A DNA stretch of 64,000 nucleotides from Topomyia yanbarensis (Eukaryota; Arthropoda; Insecta; Diptera; Culicidae). Below the pieces are notes generated by a model. That model had not been told where the DNA came from, searched no databases, and was given only the letters and a program-made list of their open reading frames with translations. The stretch covers positions 163,690,080-163,754,079 of the forward strand of contig NC_080670.1 of assembly GCF_030247195.1 (NCBI RefSeq), given 5' to 3'. Below are positions 20,677 to 32,419 of this stretch, one piece after another; position 1 is the stretch's first letter, and the number at the start of each line of letters is the position of its first letter. Position numbers and translations under genes: made by a program.

Positions 20677-23600
20677 GTATAATAATACTTTATTGATCGA
20701 ATTTTTCAATTTTAGTAGAGACTGTTTCTTATTGCCAGATTTGGTAAAGAAAAAGCATGCTCATTTTTAATAATATTTGACTGTGTGTTACAAATTCAGA
20801 TCAAAGTTTTTAGTTTTTACTAAAACGCCATATGTTGTAGAAGATACTCAAGAATATTTAAAAGATATAGTTTGATTAAAAAGTTAAAAAATCCCTATTT
20901 TACCCAACTATTTGTTCTAGCCACTCCATAGTGCGGCGATGGACAAAATTGCAACATAGCAAAAATAACTACCACCCAATTGAATATATAAATTTGGCAA
21001 TTTTTGGTATAAAATTTAGCAAATAAAACACAAATTTTTCAATTTTGTCCCTTAATCGGATTTTTTCGTGCTTTTGTTTTATTGTTTTATTATGTGCCCA
21101 AAGTAGCCTCCGAATTCCCCAAACCAACCTGCCTTACGTTGAATAAAGTTTCGCCGTCACCTAGTATTAGTGCGTAGTGAGCTAACCTACCTACCACCAC
21201 ACATGATTATCTATTCTGGCTACGTATGTGTACTCAATAGCTGACGATCGTACCACTTGCACTTTCGCTTCCCAACGAAAGCGAAAACACCGTTAGACGA
21301 GGATCGCGCTCGTCGCGCACCAGTATGTTGTCTTCATAGTAGACGTCGTCGTGCAATTACCTCTCGGTAGACGAGAGTGTGCAACTAAATGGAACCCCAA
21401 TCCCGCTCGCTCCTGTCCAAGGTCGTTTGTCAGAGAGACGATCAACCAGTCTGAAAACTGATAATTAAATAACCACTTCCTGGCCATGCACTTTTCAAGG
21501 AAACATTTAGATAAAGGAAGTTTGTTAACATTATATTTTTCACAATAGTAGGTAATGTTAGTTAAAGAAGAATGTAGGTGCCAGCCGCTATCAAAAATTA
21601 TTTGGCTTTATTATAGGTTATCTATAATAAAAGTTATCTTCATAATAACAGTGTTACCAGTCATGGTTCCAGTTAAATTGTAATCTTAGTAATATTTACT
21701 GACATAACCCCAACAAGAATAGTTCCGACTTGGCTTGTAACAAATGTTTGAATGCCTGGACCCAAACATTAGGGAACACTATTTTACAACTATCGCTAGA
21801 CAGGTACTGGCAATGAAGGGCTTAAACTCCCTATAGGAACAAACAGCGATTGTTATAACGTATTTACTCGATGTTTGATCCGGCTAGTCGCGGACTGGAG
21901 CCGAAGCGAAACAGCTTGTTCTGGCCGGATCAAACGCACTCGTAGCATACAAAGTGCCTTCTTAAATTACATACCTCCCTCCGGTGGTGGTCACGATTTC
22001 GTTGTTCTGTTAATTCTAGCTATTGGCGGATGACGGGATTGTCCATATATTATGTCGTTTAATAATATGATTCGTGTTGTAGTACCCAAATGGTTACAAC
22101 CAATGATCAATTGGAAACTTAAAGAGGAGGCTTATTCCACGTTACGATCAATGTGAACGGACCCGTTATTAAATTGCTTGACAGTTTCGATCACGTCGTC
22201 TTGTTTCCATGTAGTTCGACTGACGACGACGTGCATAATCAGTTGAGTAGTAATTTGTAAATCTGACAGTGGTTTTCCTCATTGCTTACACACGGTTCGG
22301 GTTGATGTGTTGAACAACAGATGACATCAATTTATTGGCTTGCGGCGTTGGACTTGCTGATTGATCTCTACGGGTTAAGGGCATCGATTGGTATTAATCG
22401 GGTGATGGTTAGTCATTTGATGCGGCAACATGGTTTGATCGGTTGGAGGTGAATCAAGGATGGAGGTGTCGCGTTTAGTTGTTCAAGAGTTTATAGCCCT
22501 GAGTAAATTCGGCAATATAGTATTCCATGAGTTCAATGGCTTGCGCTAGACCATCGGTAATAAAGGGGAAAGAAAACGAAAACGTTCTTCCGGCTTGTTA
22601 ACTCGTCTATGCTTAGACTATGAAATATACTGTAATAACTGCAAAATGGCAAGATCTACAATGTTTGATTAGATTCTGAGATATATTAGTCCAAATTGCT
22701 ATCGAGTTGTTCAAGCATGGATAAGTTTTTTACATTGTAGTAGTTTTAATTTAATATACATACATTTAACCATTCCGTAAATTTTCGCCGTTTTACACAC
22801 AATCCTTTCATAACGTAATCCAAAATATCAAAACAAATCCAGTGGCGGCCATTGTCGTCGTCCTTGAGTAACAGGTTTAATTAGCTTAAAAATTGCAAAG
22901 CTCTCAAAACCCGTTCCAAAGATATAACAATGCTTTTCCCTTTACAAACACTATATCTACGTACAGCGTACTAACCAGCGCACATAAAACCACGGTAGCG
23001 ACAACACGTCGTCTTAGTAGACGCCGTGGTTTTACTTTTCAATGAATGGAGCAATAAATTTACTTTCTTCTGACCATCCACCATCATCATCCATAAAAAC
23101 GCACTTTACTGCCACCTTCGCAAGCAAATGTGGTACGACGGTTAGCTGGAGCGTGTGTTTGTGCAAGCGAGATAGGAACGAGCGAGGGGCTGCTCACGTA
23201 CAAACTGGCTCCGTACGGAGTATCGGAAAGACAGATGAACCCCTTGGAGCGACGGGGTGGGATGGGCGGAGGTGTCACATATTTACATACCGATTAATAC
23301 AAAATATGCAGCGAACGCTAGGGGGGCAGCCCGATGGTACAAGCGCGATAATTGTGGCTAATTAAAATGAAATATTTACGCACCGAAAATCGATCAGCGA
23401 GTGTGGTTTGGCTGGTGATTCTTTCTGGGCTTAGCCATGGAGGAATATTCCGTCAGTTTCGATTGTGATCATTAATGTACCCCGTAAAAGGGATTGGATG
23501 CAATATGTATGCATGTTCGCTTGAATGAGGTTATGCTATCGAAACACTTAGTTTGTTTGGCATTCCGACTGATCAGCGAAGGAGGTTAAATGTTTAAATT

Positions 23601-23830
23601 ATAACTTGACGTTTGGAAGGGGAAGTGTACGTTTATGGTGAACGGGAGTTTCGCGGTTCGTCAGGCCACGACGACAGTGGACGATCTGATTTGGTTGATA
23701 ATTGCGGGTTACAGCATTGAGCGGTTTTTAATTAGGAAGGTAGTTTAGTGATCGGCTATGGACAGATTTATTTTTAATTCCTAAACCAACAACAAATACC
23801 TAAATCTTTTTGTTTTCTATTTCTTTTCAG
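20677..23830. other. Intron sequence upstream of a PDSS1 exon, no gene seen
   Basis: Mixed AT-rich and moderately GC-rich patches (21200-21480, 22960-23340). I searched by eye for the expected preceding PDSS1 exon with its first aspartate-rich motif (HDDVID-type) and did not find it. Position 23821-23830 is the TTCTTTTCAG acceptor of the next exon. Confidence 0.5.
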
Positions 23831-23920
23831 GTGACGCAGGCAGGAGATTACGTTCTAGCCGTTGCCTCAATGCTGCTGGCCCGCCTTAAACACGACGAAG
23901 TCACACACATCCTCAGTCAG
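23831..23920 (+). CDS. PDSS1: PDSS1 (qless) exon: decaprenyl/polyprenyl diphosphate synthase subunit 1, internal exon
   Basis: The 90-bp exon encodes QAGDYVLAVASMLLARLKH and flanking residues (30 codons). It matches the segment of long-chain prenyl diphosphate synthases that follows the first Asp-rich motif (AGDLILSAAS-type). It is bounded by a TTCTTTTCAG acceptor and a GTTAGT donor, phase 0 on both sides. The enzyme extends farnesyl or geranylgeranyl diphosphate with isopentenyl units in mitochondria to make the ubiquinone tail, working with PDSS2. The upstream exons lie beyond the left edge of the window, so the preceding intron is at least 23.8 kb. Confidence 0.9.
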
Positions 23921-25794
23921 GTTAGTGACTAGCATTGTAGGACAAGATACCCCCCCCCCCTCGCAATATGAGCTTCTCTAATAGGTTCTAGTTTATTATG
24001 TAATACTCGATTATAATTTATGGAGCATTGCTTATATATCAAAAGTCAACCAAGCCCTGTAAATGGTCGGTTCTAATTTTTAAGCCGATTCCGATAGGAT
24101 CAGGCTTTCCAAATTTAAAAGTTTTACAATTTTATAATTAATTTTAAATTTCGAACCGGGTAACCATAATGTTGAAACAGTAGCAATGGCAACACTGCCC
24201 AGAAAATGTTTCCCCTGAACGCTGCTGTCACAACGGAATTCCCTGGATCCCGATCCATCAATCTTGAATGGCGTAATAATTTTGCTATTAATAATTAATA
24301 ATAATGATATAATTCCCGTTTTCGGTCAAGTTGTTTGTCATCTAGTGAAGTTTATTTGGGTTGGTCATTCAGTTTGTTAATGAGTGGTGCAACAAAAAGT
24401 AGATATAGCACACTAATTGCGGAAAGTCCGATAGGAATCAAAATTTGCACAATCATTTTGGACAGCTGATCAAATCCGTGCTGTGCTGGCTCTCCAATTA
24501 CGATCATTGTTTTAAATTTATTTATTTAGGCTTTTCTAGCAGAAGAATGGTTATGCAATCAATCCTAAGCTAGATTGTTTTACTTTACACTTCTCACTGT
24601 ATCGATTCAGACTAACAAGGTTGCATAACAAATTTCAATGGAAGAGATAGTTTTGCCAGAAACCTCTGGTGAGGCATTGATCCGGAGATTCTTTTTTCTG
24701 ACTTGAGGGTAGCCCTAATAAAAAAAATTATACACGAACTTTAACCCATATAATCCAACGATTCCACATATTGTTTGGATTATACCTTGAACAGGTCGTT
24801 AGGCTCTTGGATAATAAGATGTTTATTAAGGAGGCTTCAAGAGGAATATGAATATACGCTAAAAACAGACAAAAATTTAAAACAAAGCGATTGTTCGATA
24901 TTTTAGAGGACTTTAATCGATTTTTATTATCTAATAAGTTAAAAAGAGACAAGTTATTCATATTTTCTACAACTCAACTGGGTATCTATTTGGCACTGTT
25001 TGGTTGTACAATTTTCCAAAATTCACCCAAAGAATAATGCACGCCCACTGATCATGTTGAGATTTTGAGATGCTTCAGAAAAGCACAATCATTCAATTAG
25101 GTGAATTGGACGCGATTCTTTGAATGTTTTTCCCCGATTTCTTCTGCCGGAAGGCACGTGTCACTTTTTTCAGCAGTTTTAAACAACTGTTTTGTGACTC
25201 TACAATCTTTATAAATAAAATGAAACTGGTATTCCCGATTCTACGCTGATTTGTTGTATTTTCAAACGGGAACCAAACGTGATAATGCACTTCGCGAAAA
25301 AAAAACTTGAAAATATCGCATGTTAATTAATGATGTTTCAATACAATTCAGAATCATCTGTTTACATTGGCGTGGTCGGAATTTTTTTTGAAGGGGAGTT
25401 GGATGGAATTCGTCGATAAGTTTCCGTAAGCAGTTAACTACTTTTTCGGGACATATTTTCTTTTATCTGAAAAATAAAAGGACACGAATTTTCCAAACAA
25501 ATTTAGTCCATTTCTCCACTTGTGCAGCTATGCCTACGCACAGTGATGCAATTTCTAAACAATTTGTAGTAAAATAGTAAGTTACAATTGATGTTATCTT
25601 ACATGAAAAGGGAATGTTTTGATTTTGACGATAAAATATAAACAAGAAAAGAACAAAGGACAGTACCATTTAAGCTTCCAACCTGCAACGCTATCCTTGG
25701 ATCGTGTCCTTGGAAAAAGTAAATTAAAATCCAATCCGCACTATGTTAAGTACAAAAAACCCGAAACATGTGTCAAGTAGTTGTCAATTATGCT
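23921..25794. other. Start of the 34.9-kb PDSS1 intron, no other gene seen
   Basis: The donor GTTAGT at 23921 opens an intron that runs to 58851. A short poly-C run lies at 23950-23960. No other supported feature lies before the hAT-type element. Confidence 0.5.
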
Positions 25795-28143
25795 CAGGGC
25801 CGTCGAGAGCCGCGTCGGGCCCCATGGCTTGTATTACTGCCAGGCCCTTTTAAATCTAAGTCCTCTAGTTCAGTATGAGTTAGTACCACTTCAGCCATGG
25901 GAAACTTGTGAGTCCGTGGTTTCTATTAGTCTCCGGTTGACTTATATTGCCACATCCACAGATAGCGTACCAGACAGGTGAATTTCGACAGCTTCTTATT
26001 CCGTGGTATCCAAATCGGGTAATATTGCCATAGCTACGAATTTTTCAATTTGCGGGTTTTTAGGAATCAGTAGCGTCTAGCTCAAATGGTACGTTCCTCA
26101 TGTTGATCGGAGATTTGTGTCTTGCCATGAATCGGTTCTTCATGATTTCCCTGATGGGAAGGATTAAGGAAGTGGTAAGGTTAAGGCTAAGGAATATACC
26201 TAAGATACCACGAAGCATTATTTAATGGCTTTAGATATGTTCTATATGCACATACAAAACATATTCTTTGCGGCTTCATAGTTCTACAGAATTAAATAAA
26301 GCACACTAGTGTCGGAAAAGGCGAAATAGTGTGCCAGAATAGAGCTGGTTCAGAAGCACCTTAATGGCTGTTAGAAATGTTAACATACAGCCGTTTTTTT
26401 GAATTACTTCCCTTCTTTGTCGACACCGCAAAAGAAAAAATAACTTTCGATAACCTCTTGCGTTTGACATGCCGACTGTTTAAATTGACGATTTAGTGCC
26501 TATAGAAATGGGATTCGATCCGCAGTCGACAACCTCGTCTCAATTTGGTTTACACATTTGATCACTGATCTGTGAGAAGATTTGCATGTATACTTGGTTC
26601 AATCCAAACTCTACCTAGATGTTTGATTGAAATTACGCAAATGTCTATTGTGGATTTGGTATATTTGCAATTGTATTTTTTCGAAAAATCGTACAGAATT
26701 TGCATTTTGATTTTAAGTTTATTGCATCATCATATATTACATGAAGGAATTCGAGACGGCGCCGGTGGTTGAGTGGTAAGCGTGACCGCCACTCATTCCA
26801 GTTGGCCTGGGTTCAATTCCAACCGAAGTCGTTGAGATTTTTCTGAGGTGAAAAAATCTGTGGTCACGTCTTTCTTCGAAAGGGAAGTAAAGCCGTTGGT
26901 CCCCGATCCATGGAATTGGTGGATCGTCCACTATCTAGTCCAGGTAGTGGAATCACCTCTCTGGCGTCGGTAATGAAGAAGTATATCCAACTTCTATACT
27001 CTTACTAACAAAAATATCCTCCTCCCGTGATACTTGTGGAGTGCGCAGTAGTATATACGACGTTTAGCAAAAGCAAGTACCGGACTAACCATTCCTTCCC
27101 TTCCGCGATCTACGTTCGGGCCTGGCCGGCGCCGGTATTGATCAAAAGCACTTTAGGATTACCAGGAGTTGCACATTGAAAGATGTTTCGCTACTCCCAA
27201 GCATTAATTATCTACTGATTCCCTGTGCCACTTCAGCTAGTCCCGATCGATAACGGAGTAGCAGCCAGGGGTGGTCGCACAAGCTAAAGCTCATCATATA
27301 TTACATGAAGGCATACGAGTTTAGGTGACTATTCGAACGCATACATATATTTGTTATTGTTCGGTGTCTCAAAGCACTATAAAAAGTTTTTATATTAGCA
27401 CTTAGAGTTTTCTATAAAAGCTACATAGCATTTCTCTTCAAAAACATCGACATCGTGATTAACAAATTTATGTCAAGATATGTGAAAGTGGTTTCCATAA
27501 GAGCTCTCTGTATCTTTGCATTTTCCCGGGTGTCCCTAACGTTGTTCTTGTGGTGAGAATGCTTCCGTACAAACCAACTTTTTCATACGTAACCATTTTA
27601 CGCGGATCAACCGAAAAGGGGACGTTTCATCAGACAATCCTGGTTATGCAACCAAATTCTCCAAAAAGACATAGCACCGCCGAAAACTTTGTGCAAAAGC
27701 AGCTAAGAAAAGCCCAACTACTATAACCATAAACAGAACACCACATAAACGGCTACAAAACCAATATCTACGGATCTGCCAGGAACAAATATTCTCATAA
27801 CAACAATCACGCCCAGTGTCTCCAAGCCAACAACCGGCACCACCAGCAAAGAAGCGAACGTAGAAGAGGACGGATGCGTTTGTCCTTGCATCCACATTTC
27901 TGTTTGACGCTCTATTCCTTTCTTCGAAAATACTTTGAATTGGCTTCTCAATATTTTGTAGTGTTTTCCGCCAAATTAAGCAATAAAACTCTGTTTTTGA
28001 ACTTGTACATAAAGTAGACAACTTCCTTAAGAACGTAGCGAACGGACGTATTCGCCCATCTTCCGCGTAAAAACGCGGGCCCCCAAATACGACTCGGGCC
28101 CCAGGGCTATTGCCCTGGTTGCCTCCCCCTCTCATCGGGCCTG
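25795..28143. mobile_element. hAT-type non-autonomous element, interrupted by a SINE
   Basis: The left end CAGGGCCGTCGAGAG and the complement of the right end, CAGGCCCGATGAGAG, are imperfect inverted repeats. Perfect 8-bp duplications ATTATGCT flank it at 25787-25794 and 28144-28151. Eight bp and CAGGG-type ends are typical of the hAT superfamily. Total 2349 bp, of which about 564 bp is the inserted SINE plus its extra duplication. A 163-codon minus-strand frame at 27644-28135 shows no hAT dimerisation or DDE motif, so I regard the element as non-coding. Confidence 0.75.
26748..27290 (+). mobile_element. Long tRNA-derived SINE inside the hAT-type element
   Basis: The head GTGGTTGAGTGGTAAGCGTG (A-box-like) and GGGTTCAATTCCAACC (B-box-like) mark a pol III-type promoter. 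Identical 21-bp duplications flank it at 26727-26747 and 27291-27311, so the length of 543 bp is well defined. The first 220 bp match the SINE at 44204-44460 (TCTAGTCCAGGTAGTGG and CACCTCTCTGGCGTCGG), while the 3' 300 bp are different. That fits a SINE that has acquired a LINE-like tail. Confidence 0.75.
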
Positions 28144-28151
28144 ATTATGCT

Positions 28152-29420
28152 AATGAGAACTTTATTATAAGCCTAACGAAACTGTTGGTCTTTTCTATTC
28201 GCTGGTCGTACTCGCAAGATGAACCCAAGACGGGTACAGGTGGGCACATTTTTTTCTATGTGTGAGCGCGGTTGTCATTTTTCTTCGATGAAGACGAAAA
28301 AGCAAGAGGATATGAAGAAGAAAAGCATAAACAACTGACGTAGTGGGCTTCTTTGTTGCCATGAGTTTTGTTTCGATCCGGTCATAATTATTTTTATCAG
28401 TAGTTTCGAGATAAAAAGTGTCCCCAAGTGTTCGAATTGGAAGAATCGAAGTGAAGCTTGGCCTTTTCTCTATTTTCATCGTGCGCTAAAAATCAGGATG
28501 CTCGTCTAAATTTTTATGTTTAGTTCCAGTGGCCTGGACGCCATGTTTAATATAAGTATAAAAATCATACACGCAAAAATGTTGTTCCCACCTTTCTTTT
28601 TCTTTATCTTGGGTGGAACCACTAACTCTGTTCATCTTTCAAAATTATTTAGCCCTTTCGTTTGAACGACTGTCAGCTGAAAAGTGTCTGACAAGAGAGT
28701 GACGTCTGTATAATGAATTAATGAAAACAATAGAGATGTTGCTTGAGTCCAGATTCCATCATTACTGGTATCTTTTTTATTCATTTCGTTTATTTGATAG
28801 GCACAAATGCGTTAGCTTGGCGGTGCCAAATTCTTTTGTTATAAAAAAAAATTTCAGCTATCTTAAGACTAAAAATAAGATTCTATATACAAGAGGGGGG
28901 CTTTTTTCATGAAAAATTTTAAAACAAGGAATTCAATAGTAATAGTTTTTTAGGAAATATTTACAGTTATCTTAAAACTAACAATATAGTTTGGTACACA
29001 AAAAGGGGAACAAATAATTATGAAAAATTTCACAGGTGTTTTAAAACTAGGGATACAATTCTATTTACAATTACTGATATGTTGTTGCTAATGGTCAGTT
29101 GTTGTTTTTGGATATATTTCGGCTTGTCAGTTAGTGCTATAAACCCCCATTTTCTTGCTGTTAGCTTCTTCGCTTGTTGTTGGTTCGGAAAGACTGGGTA
29201 CAGACGTAGTTTACTGAACATTCTTTACTGGCTAGATAAAAAGGCGTAGTTTATTTGAAGATGTTGAAGTTTATGTCTGGAAGTAATTTACAATAGATTG
29301 TAGTAGTTTCCATACAGGGCATTCCATAGTGTCCTGACACAACTGCTGAATACCGTCCTTTTTTATAGTATAGACTCATTTTCGTGCCTAGCCACTAGAA
29401 CACTTTTTACTCTTTTTTCG
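28152..29420. other. No gene seen
   Basis: AT-rich intron. The stretch near 28570-28620 (CACGCAAAAATGTTGTTCC) resembles one end of a MITE but no partner was found. Confidence 0.4.
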
Positions 29421-29659
29421 CCCTTTTTCCCTGCGGAACTACATGAAGGTATTACTTCCTGCTCACCAGTTTTCCGCAGCTATCTCGGATTCTCACTTGA
29501 TCAATAAAGTGGCTCGACCTTTCAGCCATTTAACTCTTGACTTTCCTCTTGCTTTCTGTCTCCATCTATTACGTCGCCTTTTAGCTCATGTTTCAGTGAG
29601 TCATTCAGCCCCCAGCCTCACTGACCAGCTAACCTTGAACTCACCCTACTCCAACTAAA

Positions 29660-31750
29660 AGATCCATGGCGGCGGAGTTTCTCTCGGTTCCGGTGTCTAT
29701 ACCGTGAGCCAATTAGCTCCCATTTTTGTCACGATATAGTCGGAAAGTCCACACCGGAGAATCTACCCTATTGTAAATTCTCTGGTAAACCTGTCGTCCG
29801 GTTCGCTGGCGCCTCGACGACTTGAACCCGACGTTACTTCGCACACTACTTAACTGGTCCCAGGTGGTGGACCGAATCTTTACCGGCGGAGAATTCCCTG
29901 GCGGTGGAATTTATCCTGGGATCCAATTTGTGGTTTCACGGCGGCTTCCTAGCCGGTGTGGCGTTGTTGATCCTTTCGCCACTTTCTCTGCGGCAGGGAT
30001 AATATACTCGTAACTACTCTTTTGGCAGCACACCAGATATGCTCGCCGTGCCACATCTCTTCGACAATATTGTCCACTGTCACACCAGACATACGAACTT
30101 CTTCGAACCTAGGGCATTCGAAGACCACATGTTCCGGTGTCTTGCCCGTTCACACATTCCGGGAAAAAGGGTGACGAAGCATATCCAATCCGATGCAGGT
30201 ACTTCCGGAAGCATCCGTGCCGGGACTTAAACTGCGTGAAATGGAAGTTCTCCTCCCCATGCTTCCTATGCACCCAAGCCGAGACTTTGAGTCGGTGGGT
30301 TCACGTTCCTTTCTCTGCGTGATCCCACTCGTGCTGCCACTTAGCCAACGAGTCCGCTCGGACCAGTCCCCTTGCATTTCATCCATTTCTACGCTGGTAG
30401 CATTACACGTCCTTAGCCAGTGTGATGCAGATGGGGGATCATCCCGGCAATTTCAGAACCTTGCACAGCTAGTCTGGAAGCCGAATTATGTGCAGCGTAA
30501 CGGCGATCGCCCCCTGGCTGGCCCTGTTATACGCGTTTATGACGTCGATCATTTTCACTACGCAGTAGCGATTACCCCTGCTCTTCTGCGCTCGCGATGA
30601 CTGTGCGGAAGGCGTCCACCGTCGAAATCCCTTTCCGGAATACGAATTGCTTCTACGATAAGCCGTACTCACTTTCTGCGTAGTTCGTCAGCATGTTGGG
30701 AAAGACCATATCCAGAAGTTTAACAAGAGTATACAGCAGCTATATAGTCCGATATAATGCTGGATCTCCTGATGGCTTCCCTAGCTTTTTCAGCAACGCC
30801 AGCTTCTGGATCTTCCATCTATTCGGAAAGTACCTTCGTCCAGCCATTTCTGTAGAACTATCCTGAACATGTCCGGAAACGCCAGGATCGCGGTCTTCAG
30901 TGCCACGTTGGGGATACCATCTGGACGGGGAGCTTTCTTCGCATTCAGCCCTTCCGCCACTGTAAGGAACTCGTCGTTGGAGACACGATTTTCAGTAGCA
31001 TTTCCATCGTCTGCATCAACGTACGGCGTAGGCTGCCATACGGTTGGGTCGTGTTTCGGGAATTTTCAGTTTGTTAATGCATATTTCAGCTGGCGTCGTG
31101 GGACCCTTGATCTTGGCCATCACGACATGGTAAGCATTGCCTTAGGGTTAAGCGTCTATTTCTATGGCAGCCCTAGCTGTTACCTTACACTCTTTTCTGA
31201 CTGCCTCAGATCTTGCTCTCTGAACGCGTCTTCTGGCTTTTAGGTACTGGCACAGAGGATACTGAGCCTATCGTTCCACCAATAACCGGACACCGGCAGT
31301 TCCTCGGCTCCATTTTCCTCGACGTTGTTACGCCACACGCCCTCGCTAATGTTTCCCACAGTTCATCGGCATTCAGAATTGGAGCGAGTCTGTCAGCACG
31401 TAATGCTTCCATAAAAAGGTCGTTGTCGAAGTTCTTTATTTTCAACTTCCGCCCGCCATTCCTCACTGTCCGCGTTACAATACAATTCCGCCGACCAATG
31501 CTGCAACTATGTGTGTTCTGCTAACTGACTCGCCATTTCATGTTATCCATCAGCGACGCATTGCAGAATGTTATGTCGATGGATTCTTTGTCGTCTTTAC
31601 GGAATGTGCTACCGGAGCCTTCGTTGCACATGCTTACATCCAGCTTCGGTAGGGCTTGCGTTGGTCAGTCTGCTACTCCTACTCCACTCCAACGACCAAA
31701 GCGTAACACCTCTCCGTTTGTCCTAGGGCTCTAGCGATCAATCGTGACGA
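29660..31750 (-). pseudogene. R1-clade LINE ORF2 remnant (endonuclease, RT and C-terminal pieces)
   Basis: Minus-strand fragments in several frames follow R1 order. Endonuclease pieces lie at about 31750-31500. The linker to RT is at 31466-31206 (KIKNFDNDLFMEALRADR, ADELWETLARACG). RT pieces lie at about 31000-30460, including a FRKGISTVDAF-like stretch and NRYCVVKMIDVINAYNRAS. C-terminal HVVFECPRFEEVRMSG lies near 30130-30060, part of the usual CCHC region. The RT active-site core was not found, so an internal deletion is likely. Many stops are present. The 3' limit near 29660 is approximate. Confidence 0.7.
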
Positions 31751-31936
31751 GCACATCGACTTTAATCTTACCGGTCGACATAAGCTGGTTGGTTGCGGCT
31801 GGTGATAAGCGCATCGATGCTGTCTGTGTGCCACTGTACGCCTTTCTCAACCTGATTGGCATCTGCTACATTCTCCAGGTTACATTGCCTTATTACGCGC
31901 TCCTCATTTCGTCTTCCGTTGTGATCTCGTCCAGAT

Positions 31937-32242
31937 TCATGCACTCGACGCTTCTTGAGCTAAAGCTCTCACATTTGCTCCCACCGCTTCTGCCACGAGT
32001 TCTCGATATTTCGAGCTTTTGAGCAATGGATCCTTTTTCAGCTCGAACAACATCTCACCATTCTGAGTGCGCCTGGTTCCTGCTACGTTCTGCTCTAACT
32101 CCTTTAGCTTGGGATCATCTCTCACCCTTTTGAGGATCGCAGCGTACGTCACGCCATCGTTTGTTTTGACGTCAAGAGGGTCTCCTCTATACCTCTCTTG
32201 GCGTGGCCGAAGGTTTTCTTTCTTCTTTTTCCTTCTTTTCAT
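31937..32242 (-). pseudogene. R1-clade LINE ORF1 (gag-like) remnant
   Basis: The 101-codon frame contains VKTNDGVTYAAILKRVRDD and AGTRRTQNGEMLFELKKD, the conserved region before the zinc knuckles in R1-clade ORF1 proteins, which package the element RNA. It is preceded by a lysine-rich stretch and ends at a stop before any intact CCHC knuckle. It belongs with the ORF2 pieces just downstream on the same strand. Confidence 0.75.
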
Positions 32243-32419
32243 CCTTTTCTTCGTTTTTTCCCAATCTCTCTTGGTTTTCTACGGATCGCCATCAACTCTC
32301 CATTTGTCAGCAGTTTCGCTGTCCTTCACTGACCTTCATAGGCTTCTGCTTTCGCTATCTCCGTGGTCTTTCGTTGTCTCACTGTGATGTCCGTGCACGT
32401 TATCCTCGCTTTTCATAAT

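Noticed and set aside
27644..28135. 163-codon minus-strand frame as an hAT transposase
   Set aside because: No DDE, zinc-finger or dimerisation motif is visible; it starts within the inverted end.
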